This document shows, in pieces, positions 1 through 9,404 of a stretch of 64,000 bases of DNA. The notes beneath the pieces were generated by a model, which was not told the DNA's origin, searched no databases, and was given only the letters and a program-made list of their open reading frames with translations. The stretch is taken from assembly GCF_036203305.1 (NCBI RefSeq), contig NZ_CP108132.1:186001-250000 (forward strand). The letters are read 5' to 3'. The position numbers were made by a program, and so were the translations under genes. Numbering within the stretch: position 1 is the stretch's first letter; each line of letters begins with the position of its first letter. This DNA comes from Streptomyces sp. NBC_00190. Its GTDB lineage: Bacteria > Actinomycetota > Actinomycetes > Streptomycetales > Streptomycetaceae.

Positions 1-179
1 GCGGCCAGGACGATCCGGTCGGCTCCGTGCCGGCGTTGCAGCAGCCTGGCGAGCAGGGCCTGTGACACCGGGGGGTCGGCGGGCAGTTCGAGACTCATCG
101 TCTCCTGGAAGCCCGGAACGAGCAGGGTGATCGTCGCCGGGTCGTCACCGTCGAGGCTGCGGATGTCCATGGCCACCAT
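1..179 (-). CDS. 5' part of an unrecognised gene running off the left edge
   Basis: A reading frame opens at an ATG (177-179) on the minus strand and stays open to base 1, giving about 59 residues starting MVAMDIRSLDGDDPATITLL. Nearly every third codon position is G or C, as in neighbouring real genes. A second in-frame ATG at 170 is also possible. SARP-like heptamers lie only 14 bases upstream of the first ATG, so the message could be nearly leaderless and begin at the second ATG. No family is recognised from this short part. It may belong to the cluster because of its putative activator site. Confidence 0.5.
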   Translation of the reverse strand, partial: MVAMDIRSLDGDDPATITLLVPGFQETMSLELPADPPVSQALLARLLQRRHGADRIVLA

Positions 180-192
180 CGTCCACGACGGC

Positions 193-210
193 GCTTGAGA
201 TCCGTTCGAG
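193..210 (-). promoter_or_regulatory. Candidate SARP-binding heptamers (two, 11 bp apart)
   Basis: Read on the minus strand the site is CTCGAAC-N4-CTCAAGC, two similar heptamers with an 11-bp period, the geometry known for SARP activators. The nearly identical arrangement TTCGAAC-N4-CTCAAGC occurs at 35086-35103. It precedes the partial gene at the left edge. Assignment to a SARP is inference. Confidence 0.5.
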
Positions 211-214
211 AACG

Positions 215-252
215 GCTCGGGGCCCGGACGCCGCACCGTCCGGGCCCCGAGC
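215..252 (-). terminator. Strong 16-bp hairpin downstream of the ferredoxin gene
   Basis: Positions 215-230 and 237-252 are perfect inverted repeats (16 bp, all but two pairs G-C) around a 6-base loop. The hairpin follows the end of the 18-gene minus-strand run. No U-tract follows, which is usual for Streptomyces hairpin terminators. Confidence 0.7.
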
Positions 253-261
253 TGCGGGAAG

Positions 262-291
262 GCCGGCCGGGCCCGTCAGGGCCCGGCCGGC
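262..291 (-). terminator. Second hairpin, 13-bp stem with GTCA loop
   Basis: Positions 262-274 and 279-291 pair perfectly around a 4-base loop. It lies just after the ferredoxin stop codon and directly before the 215-252 hairpin, so the operon ends in two consecutive stem-loops. Confidence 0.65.
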
Positions 292-297
292 ACGCGT

Positions 298-501
298 TCA
301 CGCCTCCTGCGTCTCCGCGAGCGTGATGGCCTGCACCGGGCAGGCCCGTACGGCCTCGCGCACCATCGGATGCCCGGCGCCGTCCTCACGGCCGGCGATG
401 ACGGTGGAGAACCCGTCGTCGTCCTGTTCGAACACGAAGGGAACGGAGACGGCGCACTGGGCGGAGCCGATGCACCGGTCGGTGTCGATCGAGATGCGCA
501 C
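298..501 (-). CDS. [3Fe-4S] ferredoxin, P450 redox partner
   Basis: A 67-residue acidic ferredoxin. Three cysteines are placed as C10-X5-C16 and C54-P, the pattern of single-cluster [3Fe-4S] ferredoxins that pass electrons to bacterial P450s; the fourth cysteine of a [4Fe-4S] type is absent. It begins 6 bases after the stop of the upstream P450 gene, so the two are very likely co-translated partners. A ferredoxin reductase is not encoded in this window and would be supplied from elsewhere. It is the last gene of the long run and is followed by two hairpins. Confidence 0.93.
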   Translation of the reverse strand: MRISIDTDRCIGSAQCAVSVPFVFEQDDDGFSTVIAGREDGAGHPMVREAVRACPVQAITLAETQEA

Positions 502-507
502 GGCGGC

Positions 508-1758
508 CTACCAGGTGACGGGGAGTTCGGAGACTCCCTGCAGGACGAACGGGGCGTTGACCGGCACCTGGTCGGCCGGGACCGCGAGGCGCAGGCTCGG
601 CACCCGGCGCAGCAGGGTGGCGAGGGCGATCTCCATCTCGGCGCGGGCCAGGTTCTGGCCGATGCACTGGTGGATGCCGTAACCGAAGGCGACGTGGCGG
701 CCGGAGGGCCGGAAGATGTCCAGGTCGTCGGCCTTCTCGAAGGACTGCGCGTCGCGGTTCATCAGCATCGTCGACAGGATCACCCCGTCGCCGGCCTTGA
801 TCACGTGCCCCTCGACCTCAATGTCCTCCTTGGCGACGCGCATCAGCATGTCGCCGATGGAGGCGTAGCGCATCAGCTCGTCCACGGCCCTCGGCATCAG
901 GGACTCGTCGGCGCGCAGCGCCTCCATCTGCTCCGGGTGTGCCAGCAGCGCCATCGTGGACAGGGCGATCATGTTGGAGGTGGTCTCGTGTCCCGAAACC
1001 AGCAGGACGGTGGCGATCATCGCCAGCTCGTTGCGGTCGACCTTGCCGTCCTCCAGCTGGCGGGCGATCAGCTCGTCGAGCAGGGTGTCGCCGGGCTCCG
1101 CCTGCTTGCGGCTGATCAGGTCGTCCAGGTAGGCGAGGATCTCGGTGAACGCCTGCTGCGCCTGCGCGGCCTGCTCGGGCCCTGAGGAGGACAGCACGTG
1201 CCGGGAGCGCTCGTCGAAGTAGTGGTGGTCCTCGTACGGGACGCCGAGCAGCTGGCAGATGACGGCGGACGGCATCGGCAGGGCGTACTCGGTGAGCAGG
1301 TCCACGGTCCGGCCCGGGCCGCCCGCCAGCATCTTGTCGAGGAGGTCGTCGGCGTACTGCTGGATCACCGGGCGCAGCGCGTTGACCTGGCGGACGCCGA
1401 AGCTCGGCAGCACCATGCGGCGCTGGCGGGCGTGCACCGGGTCGTCGACGCCGACGAGCGGGGGCGCGGCGGCCTGCTGGCGCTGGGCCTCGATGCGCGG
1501 CGCGAGCAGCGGGAAGTTCGGGTCGAGGACGTCGGAGGAGAGCCGGGCGTCCGGGAACAGCTTGCGGCCGAGCTCGTTGCCCGTCACCAGCCAGGCCACC
1601 CGGCCGTTCCAGAGGGTGACCCGGGAGATCGGGCCCTTCTCGCGCAGCCCCTCGTACCCGGGCGGCATCTGGTAGGGGCACTTGCGCTGGATCGGGTACG
1701 CAGGAGCGTCCTCGGCCCCGTCCGCCAGCGTCTTCGGCGCGTCGAGTGTGTCGGTCAT
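508..1758 (-). CDS. Cytochrome P450 monooxygenase
   Basis: A 416-residue soluble bacterial P450. The I-helix oxygen-activation motif GHETT is near residues 256-260 and the heme loop FGYGIHQC ends at Cys365, the thiolate ligand. The length is normal for the CYP107/CYP105-type macrolide and polyketide hydroxylases. It is coupled to a [3Fe-4S] ferredoxin 6 bases downstream and sits 64 bases after an SDR gene, within the polyketide tailoring block. The likely role is hydroxylation or another oxidative change of the aromatic product; the exact site cannot be read from sequence. Confidence 0.95.
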   Translation of the reverse strand: MTDTLDAPKTLADGAEDAPAYPIQRKCPYQMPPGYEGLREKGPISRVTLWNGRVAWLVTGNELGRKLFPDARLSSDVLDPNFPLLAPRIEAQRQQAAAPPLVGVDDPVHARQRRMVLPSFGVRQVNALRPVIQQYADDLLDKMLAGGPGRTVDLLTEYALPMPSAVICQLLGVPYEDHHYFDERSRHVLSSSGPEQAAQAQQAFTEILAYLDDLISRKQAEPGDTLLDELIARQLEDGKVDRNELAMIATVLLVSGHETTSNMIALSTMALLAHPEQMEALRADESLMPRAVDELMRYASIGDMLMRVAKEDIEVEGHVIKAGDGVILSTMLMNRDAQSFEKADDLDIFRPSGRHVAFGYGIHQCIGQNLARAEMEIALATLLRRVPSLRLAVPADQVPVNAPFVLQGVSELPVTW

Positions 1759-1822
1759 GGGTTCTCCTGGGTGTGTGGCCGGCGGCGGCCGTGCGTGGGG
1801 TCCGGCTGGGAGGGGGCGGGGT

Positions 1823-2596
1823 TCAGAGTCCGCCGGTGACGCGCAGGGCCTCGCCGTGGACGTTCCCGTTGGCGGCGGAGCCGAGGAAGACGATCGTGCG
1901 CGCGACGTCCTCGGGGGTGTTCATCCGGCCCGACGGCAGGGACTTGGCCTTGTTCTCCAGGAAGGCGGGCGAGGCGTGGGTGAGCACGTTCTCGGTGAGG
2001 GTCTGGCCGGGGACGACCTCGTTGACCAGGATCCCCGCGGGGCCCAGTTCCCAGGCGAGGCTGCGGACCAGCCCGAACAGCCCCGACTTGGCGGCGCCGT
2101 ACGCGCCCGCGCCGATCATCCCGGAGTTCGCGAGCCCGGCGCCGACGAGCACGATGCGGCCCCAGTCGCGGCCGCGCATGTGCGGCAGGACGGCCTGGAT
2201 GGTGTGGAAGACGGCGTCGACCGAGGTGCGCAGGACCCGCTGCCACTGCTCGACCGGGACCTCCTCGAAGGCGGGCATCTGCCGGCCGGGCCGCGGGATC
2301 GCGTCGCCCCACTCCACCGCGCTGGCGACGAGCACGTCGATGCCGCCCCACTCGGCGCCGACCGCGGCGACGGCGGCGCGGATCGAGTCCTCGTTGGCGA
2401 GGTCGTAGCGGACCACGTAGGGCGTGCCGCCGGCGGCGGCGACCTGCTCGGCCGTCTCCTTCGCGCCCGCCTCGTCGGAGTGGTAGGTGATCGCGACGCG
2501 CGCGCCCTCCGCCGCGTAGGCGACGGCGGTGGCCCGGCCGATGCCCCGGGAGGCGCCGGTGACGAGCACCACCTTGTCCGTGAGATCCGTCTTCAT
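1823..2596 (-). CDS. Short-chain dehydrogenase/reductase with altered catalytic residues
   Basis: A 257-residue Rossmann protein. The cofactor motif TGASRGIG is at residues 13-20 and YGAAK supplies Tyr166 and Lys170. The position of the usual catalytic serine, 13 residues before the tyrosine, is Ala153, and the usual asparagine appears to be Ser125. The NNAG motif is also degenerate (VASA). The protein may therefore bind NAD(P)H but react differently from a standard ketoreductase, or have weak activity. Its ATG overlaps the stop of the upstream flavin oxidase by ATGA. Context suggests tailoring of the polyketide. The SDR fold is certain; the reaction is unknown. Confidence 0.88.
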   Translation of the reverse strand: MKTDLTDKVVLVTGASRGIGRATAVAYAAEGARVAITYHSDEAGAKETAEQVAAAGGTPYVVRYDLANEDSIRAAVAAVGAEWGGIDVLVASAVEWGDAIPRPGRQMPAFEEVPVEQWQRVLRTSVDAVFHTIQAVLPHMRGRDWGRIVLVGAGLANSGMIGAGAYGAAKSGLFGLVRSLAWELGPAGILVNEVVPGQTLTENVLTHASPAFLENKAKSLPSGRMNTPEDVARTIVFLGSAANGNVHGEALRVTGGL

Positions 2597-4044
2597 CGTC
2601 CTGCCTTCGTGGTCTGGTGGGCGCTGTGGGCGGTGTCCGGTCCGGCGCCGATGCTCTGCCCGTGCCGGAAGAAGCCTTCGGGGTCGTAGGCGCGCTTGAT
2701 GTCGCGCAGCCGGGGGGCGTTCTCCGCGTAGTGGTCGCCCTCCCAGTCCGCCGGCACCCGCGAGCTGGGGAAGTTGATGTACGAGCCGGTGGCCAGCGGG
2801 GCGAGGGCCGCGCCGCAGCGGTCGGCCCACTCGTCGAGCTCGGCCGGGCCCCGGGCCGCCGACTCCTCGTCGCGCGTGGCGATCTGGAAGCCCGTCAGGA
2901 ACTGGGCGTCGCGGTGGACGTACGCGGTCTCGGTGCGGCCGACCCGGTTGGCCGCGCCGCCGAGCGCGATGCACAGCAGGTAGCGCTCGTTGTCGAGGTC
3001 CGGGTTCCAGGCCCCCAGCAGGGACTCGGCCTCGGTGTGCGTCACGGGCCGGCCGGTGAGCCGGTAGGCCTGCCGGGTGTACGGGTGACGGTGGCCGATC
3101 GCGTCCGGGTGGGTGCCGGTGCGGTGGCACTGCTGGACGGTCTTGGATCCGCACAGCGCCTCGTGCATGACCTCGGCGTACGCTCCGGGCGCGCCGACCT
3201 CGCGGTGCACGGGCTTGGTGCCGGCGGCCTCGGTGAGTTCGTCGAGGGCCCGCTCCAGTTCCTCGGGCGCCCCGTGGTGCACGCCCCAGATCTTGACGAT
3301 CGGCTTGCCGCCGGGCCCGAACATGCCTGGCAGTACGACCAGGGAGGTGCCGAGGTCCTCGCAGGCCGCGGCGGCCCAGGCCTGCCAGGCGGCCAGTACG
3401 CCGGGGGCGTCCTCGTAGGACCACAGGGTCTCGAAGGCGGTCAGCAGCGGGGCGTCGACGGGCCGCAGCTCGAACTCGGTGACGATGCCGAAGTTCCCGC
3501 CGCCGCCACCGCGCAGCGCCCAGTACAGGTCGGGGTGCTCGTCGGCGCAGGCGCGGACGGTCCGCCCGTCGGCGAGGACGACCCGGGCGGAGAGGATCCG
3601 GTCGCTGGCGACGCCGAACTTGCGGGTCTGCCAGCCCAGTCCGCCGCCGGTCAGGAAGCCGCCCTGGCTGACGGTGGGAAAGGTGCCGGTGACGATCTGG
3701 CGTCCCTGTGCCTTGAGGGTGTCGAGCGCGTCGAGGGACTGCACGCCGGCGCCGATGCGCACGGCGGGGCCGTCGGCGACGGCGTGGTTCATCCGGGACA
3801 GGTCGATGACCAGGCCGGTGCCGGTGGACCAGCCGTTGAAGCTGTGGCCGGAGCCGCGCACGTGCGCCCGTACGCCGGTGTCCTGGGCGTGCCGTACGCA
3901 GGCGAGGACGTCCTCGTGGGACTCGCAGTAGGCGACCGCGTACGGGGTCACCGAGTCGTACTCGGTGTTCTGCAGCTGCCTGGCGAGCCGGTACCCCGGA
4001 TCGGACGGGAGAACCAGCTCACCCTTGAGTTCGTCGCGCAGCAT
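2593..4044 (-). CDS. FAD-linked oxidase, berberine-bridge (BBE) type
   Basis: A 483-residue member of the PCMH/BBE flavin oxidase family. The flavin-attachment motif RGSGHSF carries His67, the usual covalent FAD ligand. The cysteine used as second attachment in bicovalent members is absent at GTFPTV, so single attachment is expected. The FAD domain continues through GGGLGW and a GGGGGNFGIVTEFEL segment; the C-terminal YINFPS...YDPEGFF block is the BBE domain. Such enzymes oxidise alcohols or phenols and form C-C or C-O bonds in antibiotic pathways. The start was chosen at MLRDEL because a GGAGGAA ribosome site precedes it. The stop overlaps the following SDR start. Confidence 0.92.
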   Translation of the reverse strand: MLRDELKGELVLPSDPGYRLARQLQNTEYDSVTPYAVAYCESHEDVLACVRHAQDTGVRAHVRGSGHSFNGWSTGTGLVIDLSRMNHAVADGPAVRIGAGVQSLDALDTLKAQGRQIVTGTFPTVSQGGFLTGGGLGWQTRKFGVASDRILSARVVLADGRTVRACADEHPDLYWALRGGGGGNFGIVTEFELRPVDAPLLTAFETLWSYEDAPGVLAAWQAWAAAACEDLGTSLVVLPGMFGPGGKPIVKIWGVHHGAPEELERALDELTEAAGTKPVHREVGAPGAYAEVMHEALCGSKTVQQCHRTGTHPDAIGHRHPYTRQAYRLTGRPVTHTEAESLLGAWNPDLDNERYLLCIALGGAANRVGRTETAYVHRDAQFLTGFQIATRDEESAARGPAELDEWADRCGAALAPLATGSYINFPSSRVPADWEGDHYAENAPRLRDIKRAYDPEGFFRHGQSIGAGPDTAHSAHQTTKAGR

Positions 4045-4103
4045 GGGGGTTCTTTCCTCCGTGAGTTCCCGGTCCGGGGTACGAGACGGGTCGGCCCGTC
4101 CGG

Positions 4104-4472
4104 CTACTTGTCGATGCCGAACTTGCGGGCGCTGACCTTGGAGCCCTCGTGGCCGCGCAGCAGGTCGCCCTTGGGCGAGTAGAAGTTGGCGCCGCCGGTG
4201 CCGACCCACTCGTCGTCGGAGACGAACTCGCCGGTGACGAAGACGTGCGCCTCGCCGACGTGCTCGCCCTCGGGGCTGACGGCGAGGATGTGGAAGTTGT
4301 AGTGGAAGGAGTCCGGTCCGGTGGACTCCCAGTTGCCCAGGCCGATGTTCTTGGCGTTGACCTGGTAGCAGGTGACGCCGCCGTCACCGGTGAAGGACGC
4401 CAGTCCGAACACGGACTTACCGTCGTCCTCCAGCTCCGTGGTCCAGGTTCCGACCAGCCTCGCGTCGGTCAT
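4104..4472 (-). CDS. Small beta-rich protein of unknown function
   Basis: A 122-residue protein, MTDARLVGTWTTELEDDGKS at its start. Alternating hydrophobic strands and an early VGTW look like a small beta-barrel (lipocalin or calycin-like), but I do not recognise the family. There is no signal peptide or membrane helix, so it is probably cytoplasmic. It lies 59 bases before the flavin oxidase gene and has its own candidate SARP site 63 bases upstream, which suggests it starts a sub-operon of oxidoreductases. A cyclase-like or ligand-binding role is possible but unsupported. Confidence 0.8.
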   Translation of the reverse strand: MTDARLVGTWTTELEDDGKSVFGLASFTGDGGVTCYQVNAKNIGLGNWESTGPDSFHYNFHILAVSPEGEHVGEAHVFVTGEFVSDDEWVGTGGANFYSPKGDLLRGHEGSKVSARKFGIDK

Positions 4473-4534
4473 GGCGATTCTCCTGACATGGGTTTCGGTT
4501 TGCGTGGTGTGCCGTCGATACGGTGCCGCCCCGG

Positions 4535-4563
4535 GCTGGAGCCGTACTTGAACGGCCCTTCAG
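4535..4563 (-). promoter_or_regulatory. Candidate SARP-binding heptamers (three, 11 bp apart)
   Basis: On the minus strand three heptamers, CTGAAGG, TTCAAGT and CTCCAGC, follow one another with exactly 4 bases between them. They lie in the 104-base gap upstream of the small protein gene that starts at 4472. The proximal CTCCAGC is identical to the repeats upstream of KSalpha at 29796-29813. Identification is by spacing and similarity only. Confidence 0.5.
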
Positions 4564-4576
4564 CGGGCGGGCCCGG

Positions 4577-4777
4577 TCATCTGCCGCGCCACATCCCGGC
4601 GCAGGCGTGCGGGTTGCGGTGGGTGCGGTGCCAGCCGCTGCCGGTGACCCCGGCGTCCGCGGCGGGCGCCTGCGCGGCGGCGGCCCGCCGGGCCAGCAGG
4701 GACGTCAGGACGGTGGTGAGGGCGGCGGTCTCCTCCGCGGAGGGGTTGCCGCCGGTGATCTTCCAGGTGGTGGTCAT
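4577..4777 (-). CDS. Acyl-CoA carboxylase epsilon subunit
   Basis: A 66-residue protein starting MTTTWKITGGNPSAEETAAL and ending in a Trp/Arg-rich tail with WHRTHRNP. This matches the small epsilon subunits that stabilise actinobacterial acyl-CoA carboxylase complexes: a beta-strand with RGNP/GGNP, a helix of the AEELAAL type, then an Ala-rich linker. It lies 32 bases after the carboxyltransferase gene. Together they should join a housekeeping biotin (alpha) subunit to make malonyl-CoA, or methylmalonyl-CoA, for the PKS. Confidence 0.85.
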   Translation of the reverse strand: MTTTWKITGGNPSAEETAALTTVLTSLLARRAAAAQAPAADAGVTGSGWHRTHRNPHACAGMWRGR

Positions 4778-4809
4778 GCGTCTGCCTCCTCGTGTCCCGG
4801 AGCAGCGGC

Positions 4810-6384
4810 TCACACCGGCGGGTTGCCGTGCTTGCGGGACGGGATGTCGGCGTACTTGGAGCGGAGCATCGCGAGCGAGCCGATGAGCGCGGAGCGGGTC
4901 TCGGCCGGGTCGATGACGTCGTCCACCAGGCCGCGCTCGGCGGCGTAGTAGGGGTGCATCAGCTCGGTCTGGTACTCCTTGATCTTCTGCGCCCGCTCGG
5001 CGTCCGGGTCCTCGGCCGCCGCGATCTCCCGCCGGAAGATGACGTTGGCCGCGCCCTCGGCGCCCATCACGGCGATCTCGTTGCTGGGCCAGGCCAGGGA
5101 GACGTCGGCGCCGATGGAGCGCGAGTCCATGACGATGTAGGCGCCGCCGTAGGCCTTGCGCAGGATCAGCTGGATCCGCGGGACGGTGGCGTTGCAGTAG
5201 GCGTACAGCAGCTTCGCGCCGTGCCGGATGATGCCGTTGTGCTCCTGGTCGACGCCGGGCAGGAAGCCGGGTACGTCGACGAGGGTGACCAGCGGGATGC
5301 TGAAGGCGTCGCAGAACTGCACGAAGCGGGCGGCCTTTTCGCTCGCGTGGATGTCGAGGACCCCGGCCATCGCGGAAGGCTGGTTCGCGACGATCCCGGT
5401 GACGTGTCCGTCGAAGCGGGCCAGCGCGCACACGACGTTCTGCGCCCAGGCCGGCTGGGTCTCGAAGTACTCGCCGTCGTCGACGATCTCCTCGATGACC
5501 TTGCGGATGTCGTAGGCCTGGTTGGGGTTGGCCGGGACAAGGCCGGCGAGGGCGTCGGTGCGCCGGTCGGTGGGGTCGTCGGACTCTTCGCGGGGCGCGG
5601 TCTCGCGGTTGTTGGACGGCAGCAGCGACAGCAGGAACCGTACGTCGGCGAGGCAGCTCTCCTCGTCGTCGTAGGCGAAGGCCGCCACGCCGGAGACCGC
5701 CGCGTGGACGTCCGCGCCGCCGAGGCCGTTCTGGGTGATCTCCTCGCCGGTCACCGCGCGGACCACGTCCGGGCCGGTGATGAACATCTGCGAGGTCTCG
5801 CGGACCATGAACACGAAGTCGGTCAGCGCCGGGGAGTACGCGGCGCCGCCCGCGCACGGGCCCAGCATCACCGAGATCTGCGGTATGACGCCCGAGGCCC
5901 GGGTGTTGCGCTGGAAGATGCCGCCGTAGCCGGCGAGGGCGGTGACGCCTTCCTGGATACGGGCTCCCGCGCCGTCGTTGAGGCTGACCAGGGGGGCGCC
6001 GGCGGACTGCGCGAGGTCCATCACCTTGTGGATCTTCTGCGCGTGGGCCTCGCCGAGGGCGCCGCCGAAGATGCGGAAGTCGTGCGCGTACACGAAGACG
6101 GTCCGCCCGTGGACCGTGCCCCAGCCGGTGACGACCCCGTCGGTGTAGGGCTTCTTGTCCTCCAGCCCGAATCCGGTGGCCCGGTGCCGGCGCAGGGCCT
6201 CGATCTCGTGGAACGAGCCCTCGTCGAGCAGCAGCTCGATGCGCTCCCGCGCCGTCAGCTTGCCCTTGGCGTGCTGGCGTTCGGTGGCCTTGGGGTCGGG
6301 CCCGGCCACGGCCTGGGCCTTGATGTCGGCCAGTTCCGCGGCACGGTCCTGGATGCGGGCGGGGGCGACGTCAGTGATGCTCAC
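4810..6384 (-). CDS. Acyl-CoA carboxylase beta subunit (carboxyltransferase)
   Basis: A 524-residue carboxyltransferase of the AccD/PccB family. It has both crotonase-like halves, with the oxyanion-hole glycine motifs in GAGARIQEG and in GAKLLYAY...RKAYGGAYIVM. It transfers CO2 from biotin-carrier protein to acetyl- or propionyl-CoA. The GTG start follows a GGAGG site. Inside a type II PKS cluster the expected role is extra malonyl-CoA supply. A biotin carboxylase subunit is not present here and must come from elsewhere in the genome. Confidence 0.95.
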   Translation of the reverse strand: MSITDVAPARIQDRAAELADIKAQAVAGPDPKATERQHAKGKLTARERIELLLDEGSFHEIEALRRHRATGFGLEDKKPYTDGVVTGWGTVHGRTVFVYAHDFRIFGGALGEAHAQKIHKVMDLAQSAGAPLVSLNDGAGARIQEGVTALAGYGGIFQRNTRASGVIPQISVMLGPCAGGAAYSPALTDFVFMVRETSQMFITGPDVVRAVTGEEITQNGLGGADVHAAVSGVAAFAYDDEESCLADVRFLLSLLPSNNRETAPREESDDPTDRRTDALAGLVPANPNQAYDIRKVIEEIVDDGEYFETQPAWAQNVVCALARFDGHVTGIVANQPSAMAGVLDIHASEKAARFVQFCDAFSIPLVTLVDVPGFLPGVDQEHNGIIRHGAKLLYAYCNATVPRIQLILRKAYGGAYIVMDSRSIGADVSLAWPSNEIAVMGAEGAANVIFRREIAAAEDPDAERAQKIKEYQTELMHPYYAAERGLVDDVIDPAETRSALIGSLAMLRSKYADIPSRKHGNPPV

Positions 6385-6462
6385 GGGTTTCCTCCGGGAC
6401 TGTAGGGAGGGGGAGGTGTGCGGGTGCGACCGGGCGGCTGGCCCGCGGGGTGCGGCCGGGGT

Positions 6463-6660
6463 TCACTGCCACAGGCCGATCAGCTGCCGGAACAGGGCCG
6501 TCTCGGTCTCGTCGAACGGGAGATCCGGGCGGAGCCTCTCCGGGTGCCGGGGAGGCGGCCCCTGCGGGACGCTCGTCTCGTCCGGCGGGAACCAGACCCA
6601 GATGCTGCCCGCCGCGACCAGCATCTTGTAGACGGCGTGGAGCACTCGGTGCGGTCTCAT
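6463..6660 (-). CDS. Small DUF6059-like protein
   Basis: A 65-residue protein beginning MRPHRVLHAVYKMLVAAGSI, with a short hydrophobic stretch WVWFPP, a Pro-rich PPPRHPERLRPDLP segment and a final helix. This resembles the DUF6059 family of small Streptomyces proteins of unknown function, recalled from memory and not checked. Its ATG overlaps the stop of the MFS exporter gene by ATGA. A candidate SARP site lies 65-93 bases upstream, inside the exporter gene, so it may head a transcript that includes the carboxylase genes. Confidence 0.7.
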   Translation of the reverse strand: MRPHRVLHAVYKMLVAAGSIWVWFPPDETSVPQGPPPRHPERLRPDLPFDETETALFRQLIGLWQ

Positions 6661-7949
6661 ACGCGCGGCCTCCGTTCTGTGGGCCGGGAACGCACTTCGG
6701 AACCAGCCAACCCTCGCCCGGCGCCCTCGACGTCCCGTGGAAGTCCGCTTGAGGACCGGTCTCGGGTGCGCCGGTGCGCGTACAGGGCCGTGAGGGCCGC
6801 CGCCACGGTGACCAGGCCGCCCGTGTACAGGCCGGAGCGTGCCCCGTAGTGCTCGCAGAGCCAGCCGACGAGCAGGGCGCCGAGCGGGGTGGACCCCTGA
6901 AGGATCATGGTGTAGAGGGCCAGTACGCGGCCTCGGTAGCGCGGGTCGCTGCCCAGTTGGATGCGGTGGTTGGCGGCCTGGGCGAAGGAGATGGTGGCGA
7001 AGCCGGTGGCCGCCAGCAGGGGGATCGCGAGGGCGTAGCTGGGCGCGAGGCCGCTGGCGGTCTCCAGGACGCCGAAGGCGAGGGCTGCGCCGATGACCAG
7101 TCCGGGGCCGGGCCGGCCGCGGCGGGCGGTGCCGGCGAAGGCGCCGAGCAGGGAGCCGGCCGCCATGGCGGTGGTCAGCAGCCCGAAGCTGGCCGATCCG
7201 GAGTGGAAGACGGTCTTGGCGAGCAGCGGCAGGGTGAGCGCGAAGTTGAAGCCGAACATGCCGACGGCGGCGACGAGGCCGAGCGGCATGACGAGGTCGG
7301 GCCTGCCCCTGATGTAGCGCAGGGCGTCGGCGATCCTGGCGCCGCCCGGGGCGGCCCCGGTGCGCTGCAGCTCCTTCGTGCGCATCATCATCAGACTGGC
7401 GACGGTGGCCAGGTAGCTGAGCGCGTTGAGCAGCATCACCGGTCCGGTGGAGTCGGATCCGCTGATCAGGAGCCCGGCGAGGGCGGGGCCGAGGATGCGC
7501 GCGGTGTTGAAGTACGCGGCGCTGAGCGCGGAGGCGTTGGGCAGCAGATCGCTGCCGACGAGCTCGCTGACGAAGGACATCCGGGTGGGCGACTCGATGG
7601 CGGACACGGCGCCCAGGGAGCCGGCGAAGACGAGGATGACCGGCAGGCTCGCCCGCCCCGCCAGCACCACGAGGGCGAGGAGGAGGGCGAGCAGCCCGGC
7701 CGCGAGGTTCGCGAGGATCAGCAGCTTGCGCTTGTCGTACCGGTCGGCGAGCCGTCCCCCGTACAGGGTCAGGAGCAGCGTCGGGGTGAACTGCACGGCC
7801 GTGACGAGCCCGAGGGCGGTGGCCGAGTCGCCGCTGAGCGACAGCACCAGCCAGTCCTGGGCGACGAACATCATCCAGGTGCACATCACGGACAGCAGCT
7901 GGCCGGTGGCGAAGAGCCGGAAGTTGCGTACGGACAGGGACTGGAACAC
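6657..7949 (-). CDS. MFS transporter, probable product exporter
   Basis: A 430-residue protein with about 12 hydrophobic helices and the MFS loop motif YGGRLADRYDKRK after the second helix. The family (enterobactin-exporter-like, MFS_3/TetA type) includes many antibiotic efflux pumps. It starts with GTG one base after the SAHase stop codon and overlaps the small DUF6059-like gene, so it is translated within the SAM-cycle operon. The likely role is export of the polyketide across the membrane; a DrrAB-type ABC pump at 22.1-23.9 kb is a second candidate. Confidence 0.9.
   Translation of the reverse strand: MFQSLSVRNFRLFATGQLLSVMCTWMMFVAQDWLVLSLSGDSATALGLVTAVQFTPTLLLTLYGGRLADRYDKRKLLILANLAAGLLALLLALVVLAGRASLPVILVFAGSLGAVSAIESPTRMSFVSELVGSDLLPNASALSAAYFNTARILGPALAGLLISGSDSTGPVMLLNALSYLATVASLMMMRTKELQRTGAAPGGARIADALRYIRGRPDLVMPLGLVAAVGMFGFNFALTLPLLAKTVFHSGSASFGLLTTAMAAGSLLGAFAGTARRGRPGPGLVIGAALAFGVLETASGLAPSYALAIPLLAATGFATISFAQAANHRIQLGSDPRYRGRVLALYTMILQGSTPLGALLVGWLCEHYGARSGLYTGGLVTVAAALTALYAHRRTRDRSSSGLPRDVEGAGRGLAGSEVRSRPTERRPRV
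6725..6753 (-). promoter_or_regulatory. Candidate SARP-binding heptamers inside the MFS gene
   Basis: On the minus strand: CTCAAGC-N4-TTCCACG-N4-GTCGAGG, three heptamers with 11-bp period. The first two units nearly match the site at 21987-22015 (CTCAAGC-N4-TTCCACC). It lies within the 3' end of the exporter reading frame, upstream of the DUF6059-like and carboxylase genes, which suggests an internal promoter. Confidence 0.45.
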
Positions 7950-7950
7950 G

Positions 7951-9369
<1,419 letters not shown>

Positions 9370-9404
9370 GGACTACTCCGGTGTGTGGACGTCGAGGTTC
9401 AGGG

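Noticed and set aside
4104..4472. Polyketide cyclase of the SnoaL or TcmI type
   Set aside because: Size fits, but no motif of either family is visible, so it is left as unknown.
370..6405. Long plus-strand reading frames antisense to the minus-strand operon
   Set aside because: They are the usual open antisense frames of GC-rich DNA: Arg/Gly/Ala/Val-biased, without family motifs, and opposite to genes with clear catalytic motifs.
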